Assembly (NCBI GenBank): GCA_034932485.1 | Contig: JAYFOQ010000007.1 | Span: 8,891-72,890 of the forward strand | Length of the DNA stretch: 64,000 nucleotides | Source of the DNA: Gordonibacter sp034932485 | Lineage (GTDB): Bacteria; Actinomycetota; Coriobacteriia; Coriobacteriales; Eggerthellaceae | Direction: 5' to 3' | Shown: positions 45,226 through 53,883 of the stretch, piece by piece | How the letters are laid out: every line of letters begins with the position of its first letter | Numbering within the stretch: the stretch's first letter is position 1 | Made by a program: the position numbers and the translations under genes | The notes under the pieces: model-generated | The model's database searches: none | Told to the model about the DNA's origin: nothing | Seen by the model: the letters and a program-made list of their open reading frames with translations, nothing else

Positions 45226-46488
45226 TCAATTAAGAGGCAACTCATTGGGCAATACGAGCTCACAACCTTCAGCATCCTTAACGGAAAAAGAAGTGAAAAC
45301 CGAGTGTGTTACTTCATCGAGTTGATCTCGGGAGGAAGCCTCCAGGTAAGCTCGCGCCACATAGGGTTTACCTCCTCTTCCCTCCGCCATTACTTCCCCT
45401 TCGTTATAGTAGACAATCCACTCTCGCGCGCCTCGTGTCTTAAATAACTGAGGGGCAGATTCCAAATCTACCGGAATGCCACCGCGCGTATGGAAGTACA
45501 CGCCACAACAGCAAGAAGAAAAGGCACGTGGATCATGGGTAGATAAACGAGAGGAAACGTCATTGCCAAGAGCAAGATCGAGCAGCAAATCTTCCACCGC
45601 CAAACCACTTGCATACTCCAGGAGCTCATGCTCGTAGCCGAACACGCGGCCCGCAACTTCGCAAACGCGCACCCCTTCGCCGGGCGACCAGAAGAATTGA
45701 ATACATAAGGGACTATCCTTCAGACGAAGATACTGTGCTATAACCTGAGCGTAGCGCGAAGCCTCCTCGATAACCTCTTCAGTGAAGCGACTAGGATAAA
45801 CAATGCGGCTTACATGAGGGACTTCGTTCGGTCCGCGCCAAGTTTTCTCCCGATCGGCTATAGACAGAACATACACCTGGCCACCGGCAACCCAACACAT
45901 CATATTAAATTCGTGACCAGTGTCGTACTCTTCAACCAACGCCTGATCATAGCCCTCATCCGCAAGATGGTGAGCAAAGTCGCATGCCTCATTAACACTT
46001 TGAGCAACATGAATGTCGTAGGAGCCGTAGCCGTTAAGCGGCTTTATGACACAGGGAAAGTGCAAGCCAGCGAGATCATCGTTGCAGCAATTCACCGACA
46101 CTGTTTTACTTGCAGGATGCGCTATACCCAATTCGTCAAACATACGCTTCATAAGATTCTTGTTGCGCAGGTACTCGAGCGCCTCAAGCGAACACGTGGT
46201 CGGGAGCCCTACCGCATGAGCAGCCTGGCATCCCGCTTCAAAAAGGATATCGGAAAAGGATGCTACCAGTATATCCACACGCTGCTTGCGACAAAGATCA
46301 ACCATCGCTTCATGGTTACGAATATCAACCAGTAGCGATTCGTCGGCAAATGTTCGAGCGGGACCATCCGAATACCCATCGGCCACCATCGTCCAGCAAC
46401 CTCGCTCACGGGCCCTCTGAACAAGGTTACAGAATTCATGCATCGAGCCCAACACGAGGAGTCTTTGAGCGAATTGTTTATCATGCAT
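45226..46488 (-). CDS. ATP-grasp ligase
   Basis: A 420-residue ATP-grasp protein of the carbamoyl-phosphate-synthase/D-Ala-ligase superfamily. A Rossmann-like pre-domain (VLGSMHEFCNLV) leads into the ATP-binding lobe (FPCVIKPLNGYGSYDIH; LVEEYDTGHEFNMMCW) and metal site (VRVCEVAGRVFGYEHE). Such enzymes join a carboxylate to an amine. Placed between YfhO and the GT2 genes and followed by a decarboxylase, it may couple an amino acid to the 4-amino sugar or to an amine. It overlaps the yfhO-like stop by 8 bases. Substrates unknown. Confidence 0.85.
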   Translation of the reverse strand: MHDKQFAQRLLVLGSMHEFCNLVQRARERGCWTMVADGYSDGPARTFADESLLVDIRNHEAMVDLCRKQRVDILVASFSDILFEAGCQAAHAVGLPTTCSLEALEYLRNKNLMKRMFDELGIAHPASKTVSVNCCNDDLAGLHFPCVIKPLNGYGSYDIHVAQSVNEACDFAHHLADEGYDQALVEEYDTGHEFNMMCWVAGGQVYVLSIADREKTWRGPNEVPHVSRIVYPSRFTEEVIEEASRYAQVIAQYLRLKDSPLCIQFFWSPGEGVRVCEVAGRVFGYEHELLEYASGLAVEDLLLDLALGNDVSSRLSTHDPRAFSSCCCGVYFHTRGGIPVDLESAPQLFKTRGAREWIVYYNEGEVMAEGRGGKPYVARAYLEASSRDQLDEVTHSVFTSFSVKDAEGCELVLPNELPLN

Positions 46489-49354
46489 TGCGAACAGTTC
46501 CTTTTCCAATCGAGGATGACGAAGGCCTCACTTCAGCAATCTTACCCTTACGCTTCCGTATTTCGCAAAACATCACGGTAGCAGCGCACGCCAACAACCC
46601 CATCAACGATAGCGCTATTCCCATCGGCAAACCTGGCGTCATGTATACAAGTTTGATATCGTGGTACCCTTTTTCCAGTTCAAGCGCCATAAATGCCGTG
46701 TTCGCACGCTTCAGAGGAACCTCTTCGCCATCAACAAAGGCCGTCCAGCCCTCCGAATACGGCACGCTAAAAAATACTGCCTTGCTCGACGTTAAGTCCA
46801 CATTCGCTGTAATTTCATTGGTGCCAAACGAAAGATCCCGAACAGGATCGGCCTTGAGCGCCTGGACCTGCTCGTTAAAAGATGTCATAGGTTGACATAC
46901 CACCGACAGTTCGTCGAAGGAATACTTTCCCTTAACATTGAACTGAACATTTACGGTGGTTTGAGCTTCGGTGGAATAACCCATGTTCACCAGCCACTCA
47001 TCCTTGCCACCATACATATGCCAGCTGCTATTGGAGTTTTCAATCGAACGCTCACCCGCTCCTTTGTCGGAGGTAAACGTAATTCGGTAGTCCGTTGGTG
47101 CAGTCCATTCGAGACTCTGCTTGTAAAGATAGGCTTTTTGGTACCACGACATAGAATCAAGATCTTTCTTCTTTGTCGTTTCCAGAGGTGACAGCGATTC
47201 GTAGTCAAGCCCATTGAAGTAGACATAGGTCTCGGAATCAGGCAAACCCTCGAAAGCAAGCTGCATCGAAGCACCCTTTTCAGTAACACGAATAGCACCA
47301 TCTTCTATGGTAAGTCCCGAGGTGGAGGTAATGGTGTAAGGCGTGGTACTCGATTGCTGATTGACATTTGTCTCGGGGAGACTAGATTCTTCTAAAACTA
47401 CACCCTGCATAAGGCTCTCCTGACGCTGAGCAGGTGTCATTGCGTCATAGGATGAGCGAGGAACGTAGGAGTCGTACACAAAAGCCAAAGGCAAAACATT
47501 GGTTCCCTCATACACCGCGTAAGGTGCATTACGAACCAATCCAGAAGAAACAATGTTGGCAGGGTCGTCATAGTTGTAGGTCGAGCGAATACCGGGTTGA
47601 TCGGGCACAAGAAAATATTTCACGCCAGCAAGGGTTTCAAGCATTGCGCGACTGCCTAGGTTTTTGTAAGAGAAGTTAATGTTGGTTTTAGCTACTCCCA
47701 ATTCAGTATGGTAGTCATCGATATGGCTGTTGTACGAGCTATTGTAGAAATCAATGCCTTTTAAGCCCAGCACCAAACTATCATTTCGCGTGCGCACCGT
47801 AGCCGTCGAATCGCCGTCATAACGCCAAAGTGTCGGATCATTTAAATCGGAAACAAGGTGATTGGGAGCTTCGGCCGTGAGTTTGGTGTAGAGCGATCCG
47901 AGCGGCGAAGAATTAAATCCCACTCCTCCCTCATCGGGCGATACGAGGTAGAAGGTGTTGCACGCAACGCCTGCAGCAAGACATGCAGACAAACCAAGCC
48001 GACGGACTCTCTGCGAAAGACCACGTTGTACCAACAACAGTAACGCGGCCAACATAATGACGAATGCAGCAAACGTTTTTTCCGTACGAGCATAAGGTAT
48101 AAGAAAAATCAGCAACCCATAGACAACGAGAGCAGTCACAATAATCTTAGTCTCTCGTTTAGATAAAGCACTAAGAGAAGGCAGCATCTTGGCAACGATG
48201 AAGCACACGATAAGAGCGTAGGCCCACACCCAGCGGTTGGTGGCATAGTTCATTCCATTCATAAGACTTCCCGCTGCTGGAAGTAGCAGCATGGCAGTCA
48301 TACCCAGAAAACCAAGCTTCAGAAGCTTATTTTCACCCCGACGTATAAACAGCAGCACGCATGCCAAAACCGCTATTCCGCCGAAGCCGATGTAGCAATC
48401 GCTACCAACTCCTGTAAAGCTCAAAAAGCCCGCAAGAGCGGAACCATAATAGGAAAACGAATAAAACAAGGGAATCTCTACGGCAACCTCCGTAACGCGC
48501 TCAATCCCTAGAAGACCAATAACTGACGGGACCAAAGCAAAACACGCTATGAGAATACCTATACCAGCGTATCCCAGGAAACGCCCCGTCCACGCAAGAA
48601 AACGAACAATACCCCTGCGCCCCTGCGTTAGAAGCACGCGCGCAGTGCAATAGGGAATCAAGAAAAGGCAGGCCATGTAAGAGAAGTAGTACGAGATAAT
48701 AAAAAATGCAGCCACGCTTGCTATGAAAAGATATGGTCGCTCTTTTGCAAGAATTTTCTCTACGCCCAAAAGCAAGAGCGGGAACAAAACAAGCGGCCAC
48801 GCACTCGCCGGCCAATAGGCAACCGCCATGGCGGTACCACCCAGCGCATAGAGCAGCGCCGCCAAAAGCGTTGCAAAGCGGCCCGTCTTAAATCTGAAGG
48901 CAAACAACGAGAAAGAAGCGCCCGCTAAGAACAGCCTAAATACCACCAAAAATTGAAAGAGGTACTCGGAGTAGCGTTCGGGGCAAAGTGCCGAAAGTAC
49001 ATTAAGAGGGTCAAAGAAAACATCCAACGTGGAAGGAATATCCATGCCGTATCCAAGGGTATGTGTCCAAAGCGGGATTTGTAATCCTTGGCCTGAAATC
49101 AAATTTTGCACGATATCGCGAATCCACTGACCCTCGTAAATAAAGAAGGGATAGTACTGCTCTAAACCATCGACGCTCCATATAAGGGATCGTCCATTTG
49201 AGGGATAAACAAACAGCGCAACAAGGGCTAGCACACAGAAACTTACCACATAGGCTTTCCAATAGGTTTTTCGCTTGCGAGCAGTATTGTCTCCCTCCCA
49301 AGATCGAATACGCTCCACGCGACTATCTATCCTTGCTCTAAACTTGTTAAGCAT
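46481..49354 (-). CDS. YfhO family GT-C-type membrane protein
   Basis: A 957-residue integral membrane protein with about 12-13 helices in the first ~480 residues and a final C-terminal helix near 910-930, flanking a large extracytoplasmic domain (480-900). The motif SVDGLEQYYPFFIYEG after the first helix and PLNVLSAL match YfhO. In Bacillus and Listeria, YfhO works with a GT2 (CsbB) and a flippase (GtcA) to glycosylate lipoteichoic acid from a lipid-linked sugar outside the cell. The same set of functions is encoded here. The ribosome-binding site is weak (GGAAA). It follows rfbB by 4 bases. Confidence 0.9.
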   Translation of the reverse strand: MLNKFRARIDSRVERIRSWEGDNTARKRKTYWKAYVVSFCVLALVALFVYPSNGRSLIWSVDGLEQYYPFFIYEGQWIRDIVQNLISGQGLQIPLWTHTLGYGMDIPSTLDVFFDPLNVLSALCPERYSEYLFQFLVVFRLFLAGASFSLFAFRFKTGRFATLLAALLYALGGTAMAVAYWPASAWPLVLFPLLLLGVEKILAKERPYLFIASVAAFFIISYYFSYMACLFLIPYCTARVLLTQGRRGIVRFLAWTGRFLGYAGIGILIACFALVPSVIGLLGIERVTEVAVEIPLFYSFSYYGSALAGFLSFTGVGSDCYIGFGGIAVLACVLLFIRRGENKLLKLGFLGMTAMLLLPAAGSLMNGMNYATNRWVWAYALIVCFIVAKMLPSLSALSKRETKIIVTALVVYGLLIFLIPYARTEKTFAAFVIMLAALLLLVQRGLSQRVRRLGLSACLAAGVACNTFYLVSPDEGGVGFNSSPLGSLYTKLTAEAPNHLVSDLNDPTLWRYDGDSTATVRTRNDSLVLGLKGIDFYNSSYNSHIDDYHTELGVAKTNINFSYKNLGSRAMLETLAGVKYFLVPDQPGIRSTYNYDDPANIVSSGLVRNAPYAVYEGTNVLPLAFVYDSYVPRSSYDAMTPAQRQESLMQGVVLEESSLPETNVNQQSSTTPYTITSTSGLTIEDGAIRVTEKGASMQLAFEGLPDSETYVYFNGLDYESLSPLETTKKKDLDSMSWYQKAYLYKQSLEWTAPTDYRITFTSDKGAGERSIENSNSSWHMYGGKDEWLVNMGYSTEAQTTVNVQFNVKGKYSFDELSVVCQPMTSFNEQVQALKADPVRDLSFGTNEITANVDLTSSKAVFFSVPYSEGWTAFVDGEEVPLKRANTAFMALELEKGYHDIKLVYMTPGLPMGIALSLMGLLACAATVMFCEIRKRKGKIAEVRPSSSSIGKGTVRNA

Positions 49355-49358
49355 GGGA

Positions 49359-50420
49359 TTAGTTTCCGTACCTTTTCTCGTAATAGCTTACATATGCTCC
49401 GCTTACTGCGTGCGCCACCCATTCCTCATGTTCAAGATACCATTGAATAGTGAGCGCTATACCCTCATCAAAACCCACGCGAGGTTCCCAACCTACGTCT
49501 CTCTTAATCTTAGATGCATCAATACCGTAACGTCGGTCGTGTCCTTGCCTATCGGTTACGTGTTCAATAAGCGCCGTAGAGATAGCTGCGTCAACGTGGT
49601 CGGAAAGATATGCGACGATAGTTTCTACGAGGGCAATATTCGCTCGTTCGTTACTACCTCCCACATTGTAAACCTCGCCCGGTATTCCTTCATGCAGCAC
49701 AAGGTCAACCGCACGACAGTGATCCTCAACGTAAAGCCAATCGCGCACGTTCAGTCCATCGCCATACACAGGAAGTTTACGATGGTTTAAAGCGTTGTTT
49801 ATCACAAGCGGAATAAGTTTTTCAGGGAACTGTCGAGGCCCGTAATTATTCGAACAGCGTGTTATGCAGACCGGCATGCCATAGGTGTCTCCATAAGCCA
49901 TAACCAGCAAATCGGCAGCAGCTTTTGAGGCGGAGTACGGCGAGTGAGGATTAAGCGGCGTGCTTTCACTAAAAAGCGCCGAGGTATCTTCCAGCGGAAG
50001 TGACCCATACACTTCATCAGTGGAAACCTGAAGAAAGCGATGCGCGCCCCACTTGTCTTCGTTTTGCCAATGAGAGCGTGCGGCATCCAGCAGCGAGATC
50101 GTTCCTGAAATATTGGTTTCAGTGAATATTGACGGGTTGTCAATAGAGCGATCGACATGACTTTCCGCAGCAAAATTTATCACATAATCGGGCTTGTGGA
50201 GGGCAAACAAAGCGTCTACAGCATTTCTATCACGAATGTCAACGTGAGCGAAAACATGGCGCGGGTCATCAAGCACACCTTCCAAGTTCTCAAGGTTTCC
50301 CGCATAGGTAAGCGCATCTACGTTGATAATTTTTATATTGGCATACGTAGCAAGCGCATAGTGCACAAAATTGCTACCTATAAATCCTGCGCCACCGGTG
50401 ACCAGATATGTTTTTGTCAT
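49359..50420 (-). CDS. rfbB: dTDP-glucose 4,6-dehydratase
   Basis: A 353-residue NAD-dependent short-chain dehydrogenase forming dTDP-4-keto-6-deoxyglucose. NAD motif GGAGFIGSNF, the catalytic Thr-Asp-Glu in VSTDEVYGSL and YxxxK in YSASKAAAD are present. It follows AGGAACG and feeds the wecE-type aminotransferase. rfbC and rfbD for rhamnose are not in the cluster. Confidence 0.97.
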   Translation of the reverse strand: MTKTYLVTGGAGFIGSNFVHYALATYANIKIINVDALTYAGNLENLEGVLDDPRHVFAHVDIRDRNAVDALFALHKPDYVINFAAESHVDRSIDNPSIFTETNISGTISLLDAARSHWQNEDKWGAHRFLQVSTDEVYGSLPLEDTSALFSESTPLNPHSPYSASKAAADLLVMAYGDTYGMPVCITRCSNNYGPRQFPEKLIPLVINNALNHRKLPVYGDGLNVRDWLYVEDHCRAVDLVLHEGIPGEVYNVGGSNERANIALVETIVAYLSDHVDAAISTALIEHVTDRQGHDRRYGIDASKIKRDVGWEPRVGFDEGIALTIQWYLEHEEWVAHAVSGAYVSYYEKRYGN

Positions 50421-50427
50421 TTCGTTC

Positions 50428-51324
50428 CTATTCAAACCGTATGGCCGCCTCGGTAGATGCATTACGAATCACCGCTTCGAGGTGCTTTCCATATGCCGAT
50501 TTCTTACAGCGCTCTGCCGAAGCCAGCACCGCACTCGCATCGATCCATCCTTTAGAAAACGCTATTTCCTCGAGTGCTCCAATTTTAAGACCTTGCTGGT
50601 TCTCGACAACGCGAATGAATTCGGATGCTTCGAACAGGGCATCGGTTGTGCCTGTATCAAACCAAGCAAAGCCCCGCCCCAAGAGCATAACATCAAGCTC
50701 TCCCGCTTCCAGATACATGCGATTCAAGTCGGTAATTTCAAGCTCACCACGGTTTGAAGGACGCACTTGTTTGGCAAATTCGCATACGCGATTATCGTAG
50801 AAGTACAGACCAGTAACGCAGTAGTTTGACGGGGGATTTGCTGGTTTTTCCTCAATCGAAACAACTCTTCCATCGTCACTGAAGCCCAGCACCCCAAAAC
50901 GCGTTGGGTCATCAACATGACAGCCAAAAACAAGCGCTCCCCGTTCAAGCGCTGCCGCCTTCTCCAAATAGCCACCGAATCCACTTCCGTAGAAGATATT
51001 GTCCCCCAAAACAAGCGCGCAACCTTCACCAGCCAGAAAACTCTCGCCAATAATGAAGGCTTGCGCTAGACCATCGGGGGATGGCTGGGTAGCGTAACTC
51101 AGCTCAAGACCAAGCGCGCTGCCATCCGAAAAGAGTCTTTGGAAATTTGGGACATCCTCAGGGGTGGAAATGATGAGTATTTCCCGAATGCCCGCCATCA
51201 TTAAAACCGACAATGGATAGTAGATCATCGGCTTGTCGTAAACAGGGAGCAGCTGTTTTGAGGTAACGTTAGTTAGTGGTGCCAAGCGAGTTCCCGAACC
51301 ACCAGCGAGCACTATCCCCTTCAT
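50428..51324 (-). CDS. rfbA: Glucose-1-phosphate thymidylyltransferase
   Basis: A 298-residue nucleotidyltransferase that makes dTDP-glucose. GGSGTRLAPLTNVTSKQLLPVYDKPM, LGDNIFYGSGF and the EEKPANPPS substrate segment are signatures. First gene of the nine-gene glycan operon; GAAGG before the ATG. Confidence 0.97.
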   Translation of the reverse strand: MKGIVLAGGSGTRLAPLTNVTSKQLLPVYDKPMIYYPLSVLMMAGIREILIISTPEDVPNFQRLFSDGSALGLELSYATQPSPDGLAQAFIIGESFLAGEGCALVLGDNIFYGSGFGGYLEKAAALERGALVFGCHVDDPTRFGVLGFSDDGRVVSIEEKPANPPSNYCVTGLYFYDNRVCEFAKQVRPSNRGELEITDLNRMYLEAGELDVMLLGRGFAWFDTGTTDALFEASEFIRVVENQQGLKIGALEEIAFSKGWIDASAVLASAERCKKSAYGKHLEAVIRNASTEAAIRFE

Positions 51325-51533
51325 ACGCCTTCTCTCTGTGTTTAGTAGAACAAAATAGCAATTTCGTTATAAAGCGAAATGCCACAACATGTGAATTCAT
51401 TGCATTGGTGAGTTATGGTAATTATCCCTGAAGCTAGCTTTAACTACAAGGAGAACTAGACGGCTTCGTAACGTTTTCATGACTCGCTTTACAAGCGATT
51501 ATACATGTCGTTACTAAAATAGTGGTTCTTCAC

Positions 51534-51549
51534 TGTTTCACGTGAAACA
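51534..51549. other. parS centromere site for ParB
   Basis: The 16-base palindrome TGTTTCACGTGAAACA is identical to the bacterial chromosomal parS consensus. ParB loads here and spreads to organise chromosome segregation; such sites cluster near the replication origin. parA and parB are not in the window. Confidence 0.85.
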
Positions 51550-51641
51550 TTCGTTCGCTATTTAGCATAATCCCACATGAAATAGTACACAAAACCGCGG
51601 GCAACCAAAAGGGATGAGTGAATAAAAAAATTGAATACTTG

Positions 51642-51670
51642 TTGACGCATTATACTATGCATTATATAGT
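51642..51670 (+). promoter_or_regulatory. Promoter of padR operon with overlapping palindrome
   Basis: TTGACG (51642-51647) and TATAGT (51665-51670) are 17 bases apart. A perfect inverted repeat ATACTAT (51652-51658) / ATAGTAT (51666-51672) covers the spacer and -10, the expected position for autorepression by PadR. Confidence 0.75.
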
Positions 51671-51693
51671 ATCGGGCGAAAGGAGGTATGCTT

Positions 51694-52008
51694 ATGGATG
51701 CACAAATGAAACGCGGGTTTCTTGAGGTGTGTGTCTTAGCCTCAATCAGCCAACAAGATTCGTATGGCTATCAGATTGTAAAGGATGTACCCGGCGTTCT
51801 CCAGCTCACCGAATCAACACTCTATCCCCTGCTCAAGCGGCTAGAGTCGGCGGGACTTTTGAGCGTATATTCCGTAGAACATAACGGACGACTGAGGAAG
51901 TACTACCACATCACTGAAGCGGGAAGCCAGCATATCAATGAGTTTTTACGCGAGCAGGATGACATTATTTCTATTTACGAATACGTGAAACGAGGTGCAA
52001 CTTCATGA
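51694..52008 (+). CDS. PadR family transcriptional regulator
   Basis: A 104-residue PadR winged-helix repressor of the short subfamily (MDAQMKRGFLEVCVLASI, then YGYQIVKDV and TESTLYPLLKRLESAGL) with a C-terminal dimerisation helix. It likely represses its own operon by binding the palindrome at 51652-51672. ATG 51694 is chosen because AGGAGG is 7 bases upstream; the ATG at 51688 would have none. Confidence 0.92.
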   Translation: MDAQMKRGFLEVCVLASISQQDSYGYQIVKDVPGVLQLTESTLYPLLKRLESAGLLSVYSVEHNGRLRKYYHITEAGSQHINEFLREQDDIISIYEYVKRGATS

Positions 52009-52649
52009 ATAAAAACGAGTTCCTCATTGAACTACGCCGCCTGCTCGGCAAACTTCCTTCCTACGAAGTAGAGCAGTCAATTGCGTTCTACGCCGAGATG
52101 ATTGATGACCGCGTGGAAGATGGCATGGACGAGCAGGCAGCTGTCGCAGCGCTCGGATCGGTGCAGGTAATCGCGGCACAGATCATCGCCGAGACACCAG
52201 CTATTCCCCGTGCCATCGCAAAGGCTAATACAGGTAGCCGCACTTTAAATGTCGTGTTGCTGGCCGTGTTCTCTCCCATCTGGGCACCTGTTGCCCTTGC
52301 ACTGGCCCTTGCTGCACTGGCAGTATATTTAAGTCTTTGGGCTGTTATCGTGTCTTTATGGGCGGCTGTTATCTGCTTGGTATTGTGCGCACCTATTGGT
52401 ATTCTTGGACTCTTTTTATTTGGGGCAAAGGGATTTCTTCTCTCAGGAGTATGGATATTCGGCAGCGGGTTAGCCATAGCGGGGATCGGGCTTTTTGCGT
52501 GGCTAGGCATGACCGTAGTAAGCAAGGGGCTTGTGCAGCTAACCCGTTCATTTGCCTACTGGATCAAAGGATTGTTCGTAAAGAAGCGCCAAAACAAGGT
52601 ATCAACCGATATGCCTCACCTAGCGGAAGGAGTACGCCGCTATGTTTAA
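52005..52649 (+). CDS. DUF1700 (HAAS domain) membrane protein
   Basis: A 214-residue protein with an N-terminal helical HAAS domain (LIELRRLLGKLPSYEVEQSIAFY, GMDEQAAVAALGS) and three to four membrane helices at about 85-165. It is regularly found between PadR and DUF4097 genes and is thought to link membrane state to the PadR regulator. Its ATG overlaps the padR stop. Confidence 0.9.
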   Translation: MNKNEFLIELRRLLGKLPSYEVEQSIAFYAEMIDDRVEDGMDEQAAVAALGSVQVIAAQIIAETPAIPRAIAKANTGSRTLNVVLLAVFSPIWAPVALALALAALAVYLSLWAVIVSLWAAVICLVLCAPIGILGLFLFGAKGFLLSGVWIFGSGLAIAGIGLFAWLGMTVVSKGLVQLTRSFAYWIKGLFVKKRQNKVSTDMPHLAEGVRRYV

Positions 52650-53673
52650 AGGACGCAAGGTTGTATTGATTGTTGCAACTGTCTTTTTGGTTGCTGGTGT
52701 TAGTATCGCCATGAGCGCCTATGCCATGGCGGGCTTTAATCCGACAAACCTCTCCACCATAACCAACTGGGAGCAGAACACCAAAACCTTTGCCCCCGAA
52801 GCCGACGCACCCCACACCTCTCTCTTAGTGGACAGTGGCGGATATGGCGTACGCCTCGAGCCGAGTGAGGGCGACTCCTTTCAAGTAATTTCCTGGTCGA
52901 ATTCTGAGCTAGGTATCGAAATAGACGACAAGAACGGTGCACTTGCTATCCGCAACTATCGCAAACAGGCGTTCTCCTTCATGCAGATAAACATGGATTT
53001 CCAAGACCGTGCAACCGTCGTGAAGATACCCACAAGCTACACCGGCTCAATCACCATCGAATCCGGTAGCGGCAACGTAGACGCATCCAACCTTAGCAAT
53101 CTCGCATCTCTCAATGTCAATATGTCAAGCGGGCACGTAACATTGACCAAAGTAACCGCCGCTGAGATATCTCTGAGCGTGGCAAGTGGAAATTTAAACG
53201 TCTCCGATCTCCAGGCAAACAACGTGAATGTTTTCGCATCAAGCGGCAATATCAGCCTCACAACCGTCGCGGCAATGCAATCCATCAAACTAGAAACCAA
53301 CAGCGGAAATCATCAGCTAAGCGATCTTAATGCACCCACAATAAGCGTTCGAGCTAGCAGCGGGCACATCGACGCAGAAAGAATCGACGCATCCGATGTT
53401 AGCTTCAACATTAGCAGCGGTAACATCGACGCATTGCTTACGGGATTGGCATCAGATTACGCCATTGAATCCTCGATTATCTCAGGACACCTAAATGTAC
53501 CTACAGGGTCCTCCAGCGGAACCCGCCACCTAATCATCCAAATAGGGAGTGGATACGCAAATGTCGATTTCAGTGGTCTTTCAGACACATCCGTTCAGAG
53601 TATCGGTAGCCTTTCCAATAGGTCAACGGAACCTGATGTACCCGCAGCACCAGCGATACCGGCAGCATCGTAG
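52642..53673 (+). CDS. DUF4097 beta-helix envelope protein
   Basis: A 343-residue protein with one N-terminal membrane helix (residues 5-28) and an extracytoplasmic repetitive domain in which SSGNI/SSGHI units recur about every 20 residues (six or more copies), predicting a right-handed beta-helix, the DUF4097 putative adhesin. AAGGAG precedes the ATG; overlaps the DUF1700 gene by 8 bases. The operon probably answers envelope stress. Confidence 0.88.
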   Translation: MFKGRKVVLIVATVFLVAGVSIAMSAYAMAGFNPTNLSTITNWEQNTKTFAPEADAPHTSLLVDSGGYGVRLEPSEGDSFQVISWSNSELGIEIDDKNGALAIRNYRKQAFSFMQINMDFQDRATVVKIPTSYTGSITIESGSGNVDASNLSNLASLNVNMSSGHVTLTKVTAAEISLSVASGNLNVSDLQANNVNVFASSGNISLTTVAAMQSIKLETNSGNHQLSDLNAPTISVRASSGHIDAERIDASDVSFNISSGNIDALLTGLASDYAIESSIISGHLNVPTGSSSGTRHLIIQIGSGYANVDFSGLSDTSVQSIGSLSNRSTEPDVPAAPAIPAAS

Positions 53674-53694
53674 CGGCAAGAGTTTTCTTTCCCA

Positions 53695-53733
53695 GTGGGG
53701 CTACGTCAAACGCGATGTAGCCCCGCCCCTTTT
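53695..53733 (+). terminator. Intrinsic terminator of the padR operon
   Basis: Arms GGGGCTACGTC and GATGTAGCCCC (one G-T) are followed by GCCCCTTTTA, 22 bases after the DUF4097 stop. The convergent response-regulator gene ends about 150 bases further. Confidence 0.75.
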
Positions 53734-53883
53734 AGGAAACCAGCTAAAAGCAAACTATAATTGCCATTCAAATGAACCCAAATATGAGTCCAGACTAAAA
53801 CCCGTCATAGTCCACCGTCTCAATCTAACGAAAGAAGACGCCCAGCTTACGTAGTACAAGCACCCACTACGACGGAGCACCCG

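Larger units (their letters stand above)
51325..51693. other. Divergent region with parS and padR promoter
   Basis: The 369-base gap between rfbA and padR contains the parS site at 51534-51549, a small repeat TCGCTT-tac-AAGCGA near 51484-51498 and the padR promoter at 51642-51670. The rfbA promoter should lie near 51350-51440 but no good hexamer pair was found. Confidence 0.6.

Noticed and set aside
49359..51324. dTDP-rhamnose pathway
   Set aside because: rfbA and rfbB are present but rfbC and rfbD are not, while a wecE-type gene is in the same operon, so Fuc4N is the better product.
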